A DNA stretch of 64,000 nt, from the NCBI GenBank assembly GCA_007922195.1, contig ML682059.1, positions 17,815,986-17,879,985 of the forward strand, given 5' to 3'. A model generated the notes under the pieces. That model made no database searches. It worked only from the letters and a program-made list of their open reading frames with translations, and was not told where the DNA came from. This stretch comes from Podocnemis expansa. Taxonomy: Eukaryota > Chordata > Testudines > Podocnemididae. Shown in pieces: positions 34,267-45,223 of this stretch (the first letter of the stretch is position 1; every line of letters starts with the position of its first letter). The translations under genes were made by a program, and so were the position numbers.

Positions 34267-34549
34267 CTGCCACCCCCCCACCCCCATGGAAAACCTCTTT
34301 AAAAACCGAGGAAGGCAAACTCAGGAATTTCTTCCTGCGAGGTAGCCTCAATCACTTTTATTCGTCTCTCGGAAGAGCGATCAAACCCCAGCTGTGATGC
34401 AAGCTGAAAATGGGATTGAATCCCCTTATCATATTTGACTGTGCAGTCTGAGGCACGTGCACACAGAACTTCTTTTAGGACACAGAGCCAGAGCTTAATT
34501 TAAAAGGATAAATTTTCATTAATTAAGAAGAACAGCTAAGAAACAGAGA

Positions 34550-35906
34550 GGTCATGTCCACACATAGGTTTTAAATTAAAATAACACTGGTTATTTCAAT
34601 TTAAAAACAGTCAGGTCTACACAATGTTTTCTTATTTTGAAATAAGGACCTCCTTTATTCTGAAATAAGGAAAATAATTTTGATAGAATAAAACCTAGTG
34701 TTATATCAAAATGAGGGTTATTTCGAAACTCATTTTGAAATGACCCCATGTGGCTGTGTTATATTGATATGATCCACATATCGATATAACACTTTGACCT
34801 TTCTCCCAGGGTGCATCACACCTTAGGAGGAAGGCTCCCACCACAACCGAGGCCAGCGAGTGGATCTGCACCCTGGCCGGGGGGGGGGGCAGGGGAGGTG
34901 CAGGGGTGTGCCGTGAATCCCCTGTTGCTTCCCCAAGCAGCGGAGTCAGGGGTTGCGGGTGCCCTGGCCTCTCCCACCGCTTCCCCAGCAGCGGGGTCAG
35001 AGGTTGGGGAGCCCCAGCTTCTCCCTCTGCTTCCCCAGTGGTGGGTCAGGGCTCAGAGGCACCCTGATTTCCCCACCGCTTTCCTGAGTGGGAGGATGGG
35101 TCAGGGATCAGGGCCCTCGTCTTCCCCCGCTGCTACCCTGAGTGGTGGGGGCAAGGGTCTGAGCGCGCCCTGGGGTGCACTCAGATCCTTGCCCCTGCTA
35201 CTCAGGGAAGCAGCAGGAGAAGCAGGATGCCCACAATCCCTGACCCTGCCGCTCCAGGAAGTGGTAGGAGAAGCCGGGTCACCCCCAATCCCTGACTCTG
35301 CCAACAAGGAAGTGGTGGGAGAAGCCAGGGCACCCCTGATCCCTGACTCTGCCGCCAAGGAAGTGGCGGGCACCCCCGATCCCTGACTCTGCCACCAAAG
35401 GAGTGGCCATGGAGAGCCAGTGGCAGGGGATTGGGTGGCAACATGGCCCTGGCAGAGGACCATGTTGCCACACCTCCATGTGGCTTGTCTCCTAAATCAA
35501 ACTGGCAAGTCCTGTGTAAGGACCTGCTAGTTTGTGTGTGCATGCGGGCATGCGTGCATGTGTGTGGACAGGGGCATCACTGGCGCTGGGCACTCCAGGG
35601 CACGTGCCCCAAACCCCAGCGCCAGTGCCGTGGATCTCCAGCCCAATCGGGCCGGAGATCCGGGGCCTGGCCACCCGCGGCGGCACGGCAGTGCCTGGCC
35701 CTGTCCCCAGCCAGGGGGTGGGGCCTGCAGGCTGGGGGCGGGGCCTGCAGGCCAGGGGTGCGGCCTGGGCCCAGGCCCCGGGTCTCTCCCCCAGCCAGCG
35801 ATGCCCCTGAGTGTGGACCTGTTAGATCGATGTAACCGAAATTGATTTAACAAGTTTTATTTTGCTTTGTTTAAATCAATTTAACCACCTAGGTGTGGAC
35901 ATAGCC
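34550..35906. mobile_element. Harbinger element G, containing a hAT MITE
   Basis: It starts GGTCATGTCCACACATAGG and ends CCTAGGTGTGGACATAGCC, with the 3-bp duplication AGA (34547-34549 and 35907-35909) proven by the empty LTR sites. AT-rich ends carry TTATTTTGAAATAA-, ATATCGATAT- (34788-34797) and AAATCAATTTAA-type palindromes. The GC-rich core (34805-35470) has repeats of about 50 bp (ATCCCTGACTCTGCC, five times between 35230 and 35395). The core has no recognisable protein. A hAT MITE lies at 35569-35809. Confidence 0.88.
35569..35809. mobile_element. hAT-type MITE, CAGGGGC family, copy 3
   Basis: A 241-bp GC-rich element starts CAGGGGCATCACTGGCGC and ends CAGCCAGCGATGCCCCTG, the best-preserved inverted repeat of this family. 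Flanks TGTGTGGA (35561-35568) and AGTGTGGA (35810-35817) match at 7 of 8. It lies inside Harbinger G, so it is the youngest layer of this nest. Confidence 0.87.
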
Positions 35907-36286
35907 AGAGCGTTGTTTCTCTGGGATTTAACTTGGATAGTTATAGGATAGCAGGGGGTGGGGGTACATGTGCTCAGCACAGACGAATCCAAAACAGAAA
36001 TAAATGAAATAACCTGACAATGTCTAGCTAAACATTACCTGTTCTACTCACGCGTGCTCAGTTACAAATTTGAGGCTTTCTTACACATAGAGGTTACAGG
36101 ATCCAACAGGCTTGTCTCCCTGGCCTCCTCCTGATCCTTCTAGGAGCTCTGCTTCCACTAAATAGGCAACAGATAGGGCTGCTGCTTGAATTCAGAATCT
36201 TTACTCTGTTTCTATTGGCTTTCTTGGGACTTCTCTAGGACTCACTGTCTATGTTGTTCACCCCTTCCTCTCCAAGGTTACTACAC

Positions 36287-36699
36287 CATTCATCTGCACA
36301 GGTGATTAGGGGGAACTTAAACTAGAAAATCTAAATCACAGACTAATTCTGATGTTTCAGTTGGTGACAAGTTTTTCAGAGAGTGTTTAGGTCAAAGTGT
36401 AAATATAATTTTGTGCATTGAAATTTTGCATGAACAGATTTTTTACAACAGACCAGTGTGCATGAGCCAAAGAGGTTAAGATTCCTTTCAAAATGCTATG
36501 TGTTTAAAAATCCTTGAAAATTACAGTTCGTTGTGTTCTCAAGCCTCCAGTCATATTAAGGATTCTGATGAAAAGGAGCTATACAGCAGCAGAACTTCCC
36601 CACATTCATTTAGTGGCATTAAGATACTGTTTGCCATTAATACCAGTCTTTGATGACTGTTGTAGTAGTAAACTGACGTATTAATCCCTTTCACTCTTT
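36287..36699. other. Unassigned stretch
   Basis: No feature recognised between the LTR and the ancient LINE. Confidence 0.4.
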
Positions 36700-37090
36700 C
36701 AGAATCAGAGAAAATTTAAAAAATCATTTTACTACAAAAGTGATCATCATTGCTGATCCCTTGGAGTTTGAGGACATTTATTGTCCAAAAAGAAAAGAAA
36801 AAAAAGCCAGTTGTTGCTGCTTGATCTACAGGTGACTAATGAAGCCTATCCAGGCTATACCAACATTGTCATAATTGAGGCAGACATTTTCCAATAGAGG
36901 AAGAAGATCTGGATTTTAAATTGGTCTATGACACATTCTTTCCTCCTGTCTTGTTTCTCTGTTTCCTGTTGTTTCTGTTGGATCTCAGAATACTGGCTTT
37001 GGCTTCCCATGAGTTCATCAGTATTGCACTTCTTCATGTTGGTTTTGAGGGTGTCTTTGAGGCACATTTTTTGTGCCTCCGTTGGCCATG
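36700..37090 (-). mobile_element. Ancient non-LTR retrotransposon, C-terminal piece
   Basis: On minus: PTEAQKMCLKDTLKTNMKKC and then NTDELMGS. This matches the C-terminal region of a LINE reverse transcriptase protein of the type ending in R..YKDTLK..LK....  The upstream piece of the same element is at 38806-39346, on the other side of the CR1 insertion. The left border is approximate. Confidence 0.6.
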
Positions 37091-37163
37091 GATCATAGAC
37101 TCATAGACTCTAAGGTCAGAAGGGACAAATATGATCTTCTAGTCTGACCTCCTGCACAATGCA

Positions 37164-37404
37164 TGACCTCATCCTATGTTTTACATCCCCTTGCATTTAG
37201 TTTCATGCCTTTCTGTAAGTTCACCCATCTTCAAAGCATCTGAGGAAGTGGGATCTTCTCCCACGAAAGCACATGCAAAAAATAAATCTGTTAGTCTTAA
37301 AGTGCGACACAACTCCTTGGTGGTTTTTTTTTTTTGTTTTGTTTTGTTTGTTTTTTGTTTTTTTTTAACTGGACTAGACTAACACGGCTATCCCTTTTGA
37401 AATT
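37164..37404 (+). mobile_element. PLE 3' repeat inside the CR1 tail
   Basis: It begins TGACCTCATCCTATG, the same start as the PLE repeat at 25006, and ends GACTAACACGGCTATCCC then TTTTGAAATT. In the linker before the tail an A/T-rich tract has expanded (37327-37370). Other CR1 tails read TGTGGCCTGCATTGTGCAGG here. The site now lacks GGC and shows no long duplication. Confidence 0.85.
37236..37276 (+). ncRNA. Hammerhead-ribozyme-like core in the PLE repeat
   Basis: GCAT, CTGAGGA, A, GTGGGA loop TCCCAC, GAAA, GCAC, ATGC. It is as complete as the copies in dimer 1; only the position before stem I differs (CAC for CTC). Confidence 0.48.
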
Positions 37405-37819
37405 CACAAAACCTCACCAACCCACTCTTACAATGAACCTCAAACCCCTAACTGAGCTATTAAAGTCCTCAAATCATGATTTACAGACATTAATACAGAG
37501 AATCAACCAGCAAGTGAGCCATGCCTAATGCTACAGAGGAAGGCAAAAACCCCCCAGCGCCCAAGCCAATCTGCCCTGGGGGAAAATTCCTTCCCGACCC
37601 CAAATATGGTGATCAGTTAAACCCTGAGCATGAGGGCAAGCCCACAACAGCCAGTCAAGAGGAACTTCTCTGTAATAACTCGGAACCCACTCGATCTAAT
37701 GCCCCTTCCCAGGTCACTATCATACCCATCACCAGTAGTAAAAGACAGACAATGGCCAGGCTACACTGTCCATCATATCATTCCCTCTATAAACTTATCA
37801 AGCTCGGTTTTGAAGGCAC

Positions 37820-38805
37820 CTAAGGTTTTTCCCCCACCACTTCCCTTAGTAGACTATTCCAGAACTTTACTCCTCTGATGGTTAGGAATCCGAATCTAAT
37901 TTCAAGCCTAAATTTTCTGAAGGACAGTTTGTATCCAATTATTCTTGTGTCCACATTGGCACTGTATTCAAATAATTCTTCTCCCTCCCTTGTATTTATC
38001 CCTCTAATGTATTTATGAAGAGCAATCGTATCTCCTCTCAGCCTTCTTTGGAGAAGACTAAACAAACCAAGCTCTTTAAGTCGTCTCTCATAGGGAAGAT
38101 TTTCCATTCCATGAATCATCCTTGTAGCCCTTCTTTGCACCTGTTCCAGTTTGACTTAATCTTTCTTAAACATGGATGACCAGAACTGTACACAATATTT
38201 CAAGTCAGGTCGCACCAGCACCTTGTATAACGGTACTAACACTTCCCTATTACTACTGGAAATACCCCTTCTGATGCACCCCAGGACCGCATTAGCTTTT
38301 TTCACTGCCACATCACATTGGCTACTCACCGTCATTCTGTGATCAACCAGTACGTCCAAGTCCTTCTCCTCCCCATCACTTCCAGCTGACGCATTCCCAA
38401 CTTATAAGAAAAATTCCTGTTATTTGTCCCTAAGTGCAGGACCTTGCACTTCCCAATGTTGAATTTCATCCTATTTCTAATGTTCCACTTAACAAGGTCA
38501 TCCAAATCATTCTGTATGCTATCCCGATCCTCCTCCGTATTGGCAATACCTCCCATCTTGGTGTCGTCTGCAAACTTAATTAGCACATTCCCACTTTTTG
38601 TGCCAAAGTCAGTAACGAAAAGGTTGAATAAGATGGCTCCCAGGACCAATCCTTGGGGAACTCCACTAGTAACCTCCTTCCAGCTAGGCAGTTCACCTTT
38701 CACTATGACCCTCTGTAATCTCCCTTGTAACCAGTTCTTTAACCACCTCTCTATTTTCATATTAATCCCCAGTTCTGAGATCATGCCCTGCTTCAGGAGT
38801 TGACC
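37820..38805 (-). pseudogene. CR1 ORF2 C-terminal half, frameshifted
   Basis: On minus the pieces read ISELGINMKIERWLKNWL, TSGVPQGLVLGAILFN and KFADDTKMGGI (catalytic FADD, about 38565-38575), then the block LDVLVDHRM.VSSQCDVAVKKANAVLGCI, SALVRP-like VLVRPDLKYCVQFWSS, and RRATRMIHGMENLPYERRLKELGLFSLLQRRLRGD. The frame changes near 38345 and 38150. This copy includes the C-terminal end missing from the CR1 at 1-2803. Confidence 0.9.
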
Positions 38806-39346
38806 TTCCAGCATTTGAAGAACATGACCAATCCAATATAGCTGGCTGAAGATGAACATAGTTTCAATGATGGAAGTTTAGGCTTCAGACAGAACAATGT
38901 TGTTGGTCCACTGATCGTTCCACCTGATTTGAAAGTTCTCTTGGAGACACCACACATGGTATCTTTCAAGAACCTGGAAGTCTCTACATTATATGATGCA
39001 GGTTTTGGCACTAAATAAGGGAGTATAAATAATAAGGGCCTGGTACATTAGAAATTTGATTTGATTCTTGATCTCATGATCTTTGAAGACACGCTTTTTC
39101 AAGTGTCCAAAAGGTGGACTAACTTATTGAAGGCAACACTGCATTTTACCGGCAATGTCAACCATCTGTGATAGACAGCTGATAAATGAAGTGCTCAATT
39201 TTTTTCAGCCTTTCTTTCTTGCTTTGAATTACAGAAGCAGGATCCTGGTGATTTGGTGCCTCTTAATGGAGTGATGATAAAGCCTTGCTTGCCTCCTGTG
39301 TTGGAGGGAGTCCATGTTGGATACACTGCTGATTACTGTCACAGAC
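38806..39346 (-). mobile_element. Ancient non-LTR retrotransposon, upstream piece
   Basis: On minus: FGHLKKRVFKDHEIK, LPYLVPKPASYNVETSRF, IGLVMFFKCWKVN. These parallel a LINE C-terminal region with blocks like FGRL..RVW..H.IK, LLYG.ETW and RW.GHV.RM. The family label is left open. Its continuation is at 36700-37090. Confidence 0.62.
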
Positions 39347-39349
39347 ATG

Positions 39350-39729
39350 GGCTGTGTTCACGCAGCCCTCTTATTTCGAAACAACCTCTGTTGTTTCGAA
39401 ATAAGATTTAGGCTGTTCACACGATGCACGGTTGTTTCGAAACAATGGCGTTGTTTTGAAACAAGTTAAACCTCATATGGGGACGAAACAACGTTGTTTC
39501 AAAACAATTGTTTCGAAACAATGCAGTCCGAACGTGTTGTTTCGAAACAACAGTGACTTGTTTTGAAATAACTGTTGCCTGAAACTGCTATTTTGCTTTG
39601 AGCTTTTTTCCTTAATTCGAATTAACAAACTGTAATATGAATTAAGTTATTTCGAAATAAGGCATTATTTCGATACAAGTTGTTTCGAAACAACCGTATC
39701 GAAATAACTCCCTGTGTGTGAATACAGCC
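39350..39729. mobile_element. Harbinger MITE H
   Basis: A 380-bp element starts GGCTGTGTTCACGCAGCC and ends CCTGTGTGTGAATACAGCC, flanked by the perfect 3-bp duplication ATG (39347-39349 and 39730-39732). It is a chain of TTGTTTCGAAACAA palindromes (perfect at 39432-39445) plus TTATTTCGAAATAA forms. CpGs at the palindrome centres are mostly intact, suggesting relative youth. Confidence 0.9.
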
Positions 39730-40193
39730 ATGTTGTCATGGAGGAGTCAGAAGACAGCAACAAACTTTGACCAGCATTTGAATGTAAGGAGATATGCAGA
39801 TATGCAAAAGTGATGTAACTATATCTATATATTTAGAATCAAGATATATCACTCTTCCCATATTGTATAACAATTTGACAAGTTTAGGGAATACATTAAA
39901 ATATTGATTGCTTGTTTGTGTGCTGGACAGTGTCCTAATATAATGACATCACAACATGCTAACACATTGGCTGTGTTCACACGGCACTTTTTTTTCGAAA
40001 CAACCTCGTTGTTTCGAAACAAAAAAAAACATGTTCACAAGACGCACAGTTGTTTCGAAACAAGTTAAACCCCATTTGGGGACGAAACAAACTTGTTTCG
40101 AAACACTTGTTTCGAAACAAGGCGTGTGAACATGTTGTTTCGGAACAAAGTGTTCCGAAACAACAGTAGATCCTCAGCACCCTGGCCAGGGAA

Positions 40194-40231
40194 CCCTCAG
40201 GACCTTGGCCAGGGTGCTGAGGGCTGTCCCT
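40194..40231. repeat. GC hairpin beside the gap
   Basis: AGCACCCTGGCCA is followed about 10 bases later by its inverse TGGCCAGGGTGCT. Confidence 0.7.
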
Positions 40232-40268
40232 CAGCCCCACAAAGGGGGCTGCAGCCCCCAGCGGGGGG

Positions 40269-40668
40269 NNNNNNNNNNNNNNNNNNNNNNNNNNNNNNNN
40301 NNNNNNNNNNNNNNNNNNNNNNNNNNNNNNNNNNNNNNNNNNNNNNNNNNNNNNNNNNNNNNNNNNNNNNNNNNNNNNNNNNNNNNNNNNNNNNNNNNNN
40401 NNNNNNNNNNNNNNNNNNNNNNNNNNNNNNNNNNNNNNNNNNNNNNNNNNNNNNNNNNNNNNNNNNNNNNNNNNNNNNNNNNNNNNNNNNNNNNNNNNNN
40501 NNNNNNNNNNNNNNNNNNNNNNNNNNNNNNNNNNNNNNNNNNNNNNNNNNNNNNNNNNNNNNNNNNNNNNNNNNNNNNNNNNNNNNNNNNNNNNNNNNNN
40601 NNNNNNNNNNNNNNNNNNNNNNNNNNNNNNNNNNNNNNNNNNNNNNNNNNNNNNNNNNNNNNNNNNNN
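40269..40668. other. Assembly gap (N)
   Basis: Four hundred N bases. The bases just outside (GGGGCTGCAGCCCCCAGC on the left; CCTGCAGCCCCCTTTC and GGGGCTGCAG on the right) are inverted repeats of each other, so the gap probably hides a strong GC hairpin. The length may be a placeholder. Confidence 0.95.
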
Positions 40669-40739
40669 CCCCCTGCTGGTGCCTGCAGCCCCCTTTCTGG
40701 GGCTGCAGGGTGAGCCAGCAGCGGCTCACCCTGAGGGGT

Positions 40740-40780
40740 AACGAAATAGCATGTTCACACTGTGAACATGCTATTTCGTT
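40740..40780. repeat. Perfect 41-bp palindrome
   Basis: AACGAAATAGCATGTTCACA, one C, then the exact inverse TGTGAACATGCTATTTCGTT. It lies inside element I next to the gap and contains the TGTTCACAC word that also opens the element. Confidence 0.9.
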
Positions 40781-40914
40781 TCCCGCTTTTTTTCTTATTT
40801 CGAATTAACATTTTGTTAATTCAAAATGAGATATTTCAAAATAAGGTGTTGTTTCGAAACAAGTTGTTTCGACACAACTTGTTTCGAAATAACCCTGTGC
40901 GTGTGAACACAGCC

Positions 40915-42115
40915 AACATCTAGTGTCACTCTGAGGAAAAATATCATGAAGTCAGATCTTTCTTTATACCATATTTTTTTCATAATTTTAAAAACTATTA
41001 AACAATCGACCAGCACAAGGTTGACCTGAACCATTGCCTCATTTACCAAGATGTACAGAAAGTGGTTAAAGGCATTCTTACCATTCATTCAGTGTCCATG
41101 AATTCTGGGCTTCCCTTTAGGCTTTTCTTCATCAACCAGAGTGAAATATAGTTAACTAGTCACTAATGCTTGACTTCCTTATTCCCCTCTGGAACATATT
41201 TTTTTCAACAGATGTTTTCAAAATAATTAAATGATGGTGAGCATGCATTATTGACAATGCCTGATGCCACACTAATGCACTTCACAGTTCAACACTTGTC
41301 AGCACCCAGGCTGAGTGTTAAGAATATTGTGTCATTTATGAATAACTGCTCGAAACCACTTGGATTTGGAATGGGAAGGTAGGGAAACATTGATATTAAC
41401 TATATAATAGTTTATCAAGATGCAGTCTGTGTCATTCTCTGTTCTGCTGCTGAGTGCTCAGATAGACTTCTATCATTTATAAATTGTCCTTTATAGCACA
41501 AAAGGAAACACTATAATCACTTCCTCTCCATGTTCCTAGCTTTGGATGCCTATAGAATTCAGTAAATGAAGAGATTTGGTCACTGCATTCCTCAAGAATA
41601 TTTGCATATGTGAGAAGACTTGTGCACTGGAAGTGCAAATCCTGTTCTCCAGTACACACTTGGCACTCCATTGACTTCAGGGAGTAAAACCAATGTATTT
41701 GAAGCAGTAGGGCTGGCACAGATCTGACTAAAATCTGAGTCCAGTGCTGTACTTTTTTGAGTCCCAATGCTGTATTTTCTTGCTTAAAATGAACAATCTC
41801 AGTTAGAATTATAGGGAAACAAAACTTACTAAAAGAAATTCCTCAGGATCATCTTTCCCTCATGTTCTTACCCAGAAAAGTAAAATAGAATCATAGATAT
41901 TTCAGTAAACATGGGAAATTCCTACATAGTATTGGATTACCAGCTTTGCATTTGTGCTAGCACAGGGGTGTTCTATACCATCCATGTTCCAGTACTTTGT
42001 CCTGCTAAGGTCTAAAAGTTATCCTCTTCCCTGTAGAGACTGAAGAACAACCTAATGCCTTTGACTTTCAAGTGCTTTTCTAGATATAATAGTTGTGACT
42101 GGAATTGCCACATAA
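40915..42115. other. Unassigned stretch
   Basis: AT-rich DNA. A short piece near 41660-41700 (CACTCCATTGACTTCAGGGAG) resembles the old amniote MITE noted at 29050. No gene recognised. Confidence 0.4.
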
Positions 42116-42123
42116 CTCTAACC

Positions 42124-42956
42124 CAGGGGTATCAAAGTGTCTGGTCTCTGGGCTGGATGTGGGCTGCCCATGGCACTGATCTGGCCCTCGTAGCTGCTGC
42201 CCAGGCTGTCCTGGGAGCTCTCGGCAGCAGCAAAAAACGACAAACACATGCTGCCACTGGCAGAGCATGGATAAGCATGCTTGTGACTCAGATCATGTCA
42301 GTGAATCAGAACACAGGAGAACAAAGGAAGTGCTTCAGCCAATCCTAGCTCAGCTTTGCTGTGGTCTGCCAACCAATCAAAGTCTCAGTCACAGCGGGCT
42401 GGCCCAACTCGCAATGAGCCACTGCACCATTCCCACCCCAACTGTTCCCTGTCACTCAGTTGGCGTGCTAATCTGATTGACTGCACATTGCACAAATCAC
42501 AAATAAGAAAAAGTGCCTGGGGCCCAAACGAGTCAATCAAAGGCCAGCTGGGACTGAGCTAATCAAAGGCCAGCATGCAGAATAACTGAGAGTGAGAGGG
42601 CGGGAAGGCAGGAGCCCAGCATACCTGTGGCTGTGACAGACAGCCTGCTGCCAGAATGGTAAGGGAAGCGGACAGAGAGAAGGAGGGGTCTGGGAGCATC
42701 CAAGCAGGGGAAGGGAGTCCAGGACCTGCACAATAAGAGAAGGGGGGTCAGGGAGCCAGCGTGATAAAGGGGAGCCCACAGGGTAGGGAAAAGGGAAGGT
42801 GTGGTAGAGCCTGCAGGAGAGGGGAGGGGAGAGGGGAGCCCATGCTGCTCTGAACGTGGCAGTGAATAGGTTTGGGGAGCAGGTGTGGACACATGGCCCG
42901 CAACAGGTGTTCTGCCCTCCAGTATGCCCCCCCCCCAAATGAATTTGACACCCCTG
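42124..42956. mobile_element. hAT-type non-autonomous element (833 bp)
   Basis: It starts CAGGGGTATCAAAGTGTCTG and ends GAATTTGACACCCCTG. Flanks CTCTAACC (42116-42123) and CTCTAACA (42957-42964) match at 7 of 8. The interior is shared with the element at 47658 (GCACTGATCTGGCC, CAATCAAAGTCTCAGT, GACTGAGC.AA.CAAAGGCCAGCAT), so the two are one family. No transposase remains; long GC ORFs are incidental. Confidence 0.88.
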
Positions 42957-43205
42957 CTCTAACATCTGCTAGGTAATGGGGCATAAACCTTTGTAATGCT
43001 AACTTCAGCGGGATTCCTCATAAGTGCACACAAGTCTGCTGAGTCTGCCTGTGCAGAGACCAGTGATTTACGAAGGAAACCTGTGTTCTACTTAAGTTTC
43101 TTACTGGCTTGCTGAATGGCCTTGGAGAAGTTACTTCAACTGTCTGTGTTTCTGTTTTCATCTCTAAAAAGGGGTTTAAAAACACTTACATTAGTAAAGC
43201 ACTTT

Positions 43206-43529
43206 GGGTATATCCGTACTGAAGCTTTAAGTTGATTTAACCTTCCTTAAGTTGACTTAAGGAAAGCCATGTCCACAGTGGGCTTTTACTAAGCTGACTT
43301 AAGCACTTGCTTAAGTTGACTAAATAACTCCAGACCTTAAAGTCGACTGAAGGATTAAAGTCAACTTTATAAAGTTGACTTAATGTATTTTAGATAGGGT
43401 TGTCTACATTGTAGGCTTTATTAAATTGGCTTAATAAAGTCTACTTAACAGAGCCCTCCAGTGTGGATGTAGTCTTTAGGTAGACTTTATTAACTTAACT
43501 TAACTGAGCCCTCTCGTGTAGACATAGTC
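43206..43529. mobile_element. Harbinger MITE J
   Basis: A 324-bp element starts GGGTATATCCGTACTGAAG and ends CTCTCGTGTAGACATAGTC, flanked by TTT on both sides (43203-43205 and 43530-43532). It belongs to the AAGTTGACTT palindrome group of A, B and C. The right end appears twice: CCTCCAGTGTGGATGTAGTC at about 43456 and CTCTCGTGTAGACATAGTC at 43511, each after a run of GACTTTATTAA. Confidence 0.85.
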
Positions 43530-43532
43530 TTT

Positions 43533-45173
43533 CAGATCTACAGATGAAAGGTATTAAGAATTGTCATTAAAAACAAAGTGAATACTGAGGGATATTACTT
43601 TAATTATACATCTTTGTAAATAATATATATTTTTGGATTTTTTTCTCACATACTTTACCAAGTGTTTAAAAAATATGTTTATTATATTAATAAGAAAAAG
43701 CAAAATCAATATCTCACAGACAAACTGTTTGCCGCTAAGGAAAATTAATCATCTAGCTCTTTTTAAAATTCCAGAACTATTGTTATAATGCCATTAATTG
43801 TCATAAACACACATATATGTGTTTAGATGTCAAAACTAAAATGAAATGAACTCAATCTTTTTTCTCCTTATTAGAATTTAATGATATTATTAGTATAATT
43901 AAACTTCTGATTACATTTTTATGCTTATATTAAGTAACCGTTCCCTGCAGATTTGAAATGAAATTATCATATAATTATGGTAGTCCATTTTAAATGAGGA
44001 TTTGGAATGTAGGATTGCACTGAAGGGTACCAGATATTATAAATCAGTGGCAGAATTACAAAGTTACTGGTTTCTGTGAAACCTGATAATTAAAAAAGGC
44101 TAAAGAAAAAATATCATTCTTAAATTTACTGATGTGTACAAACAGGGGACTAGTGAAAAATGAACATGAACATATATACACAATAGGTTGGTCTATCAGT
44201 AACATATATAATTAACAGGACTACCAGACAAAAGGTTAAAATTTCAGACACTGAACACCACTCCCCCCCACCCCCAAAAAACTATAAGTTTATTTTAAAG
44301 TCTTTTACTTGCTCTCAGGTTTCTGAGTCATATTTTCAAGCTTTTTCCTTAACCCCAAGCACTGCTAGAAACTTACTTTTTCAAATGAAAGCTAAGATTA
44401 TTACCCAGTCAAATGCTTCCAGGAACAGGGGCTTTAAGAAAAACACCAGTTGTCAAACCTTGTAATAAAATCATAAGATTTGGCAACAATTAAAGGTTGT
44501 CAAAAATCTTTCCATTATAAACACCTTGAAAATCAAGTCTTATAACTTTACCAACCTTTAACCATTTTGGTTGAAATTTTCCAGACCATTAGTCTGCCTC
44601 TGGAGGATTATTTTGTTCTTTTACTCTTGAAGTTTCAGATAGAATGATTCAGACATTTGTGAGAACAAAATTAGGGAAAGACATTGTTTTTCTCATTTAA
44701 CAAGAATTATCTCACAACTATTTCACAGACTAGATCAGCACCTCCATATGTCAGAGTAATAAGAGCTTGAAATTTGGTAGGGGGAGTTATCCTGGTGTTA
44801 TGGATGTGCCTTCGGCCAGTCATATGAAAATAATAAGTACTGAAGGCAAATGGCACAAAAGGGAGAAAAAAGATTAAGTTAGCTCAAAAACCTATCAGGC
44901 ATGGTCCCGGTATGCTTAACCTTGTCTCAGCACAGTCAGGATGAACTCATGGCATCCCTTCAGGCCCTATATTTTTATAATATTGTGATTTTAACAGAGT
45001 CCTTGAATTTTATCAGTTTTTTTGTTTGGAATAGACCAGGATCTTGACTTCCTCTTTTACCTTTCTTTCCATTATCATTTTTTAAGGGGACATGGTCATT
45101 GTATAAACATTTTTTTTCACTTTCCAACAGTTGATCTCACAATTGCACAAGGCCTGCTAAGTCCAACTGAACC
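43533..45173. other. Unassigned AT-rich stretch
   Basis: No element with definable ends and no coding similarity. Confidence 0.45.
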
Positions 45174-45223
45174 CTCATGAGCAGTAAAAAAAACAAGGAG
45201 TCCTGTGGAACATAAAGGACTGA

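Larger units (their letters stand above)
34109..36286. mobile_element. Solo LTR split by Harbinger G
   Basis: The two arms 34109-34549 and 35910-36286 together form one LTR collinear with 11266-12041. It starts TGTCAAGGTTGTTTCCCC and ends CTCCAAGGTTACTACA. Harbinger G sits at AACAGAGA|GCGTTG. The empty sites in the other LTR copies (AACAGAGAGTTGCT and similar) confirm the 3-bp duplication AGA. No clear duplication flanks the LTR itself. A 30-bp piece of PLE 3' repeat replaces a few bases at 34237. Confidence 0.85.
37091..38805 (-). mobile_element. CR1 LINE, 5' truncated, with 3' end, containing a PLE copy
   Basis: This CR1 on minus is truncated within RT. It starts near 38805 and ends with the CR1 3' terminus at 37091 (AGTCTATGAGTCTATGAT on minus). 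The 3' untranslated part (37405-37820) has the canonical CR1 tail order. A PLE 3' repeat is inserted at 37164-37404, replacing about three bases. Insertion into the older LINE is in the same orientation. Confidence 0.9.
39969..40914. mobile_element. Harbinger element I, with assembly gap
   Basis: It starts GGCTGTGTTCACACGGC and ends GTGCGTGTGAACACAGCC, the same family as H. The flanks ATT and AAC do not make a clean duplication. The TTGTTTCGAAACAA palindromes are again well preserved. The GC-rich core contains the N gap and several hairpins. Confidence 0.85.

Noticed and set aside
34811..35850. Many overlapping ORFs of 90-190 codons on both strands
   Set aside because: They lie in the GC-rich core of Harbinger G and in a hAT MITE; stop codons are rare there by composition, and no frame shows a protein family.
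39977..40741. ORFs of 178-250 codons across the gap
   Set aside because: They consist mostly of N codons.
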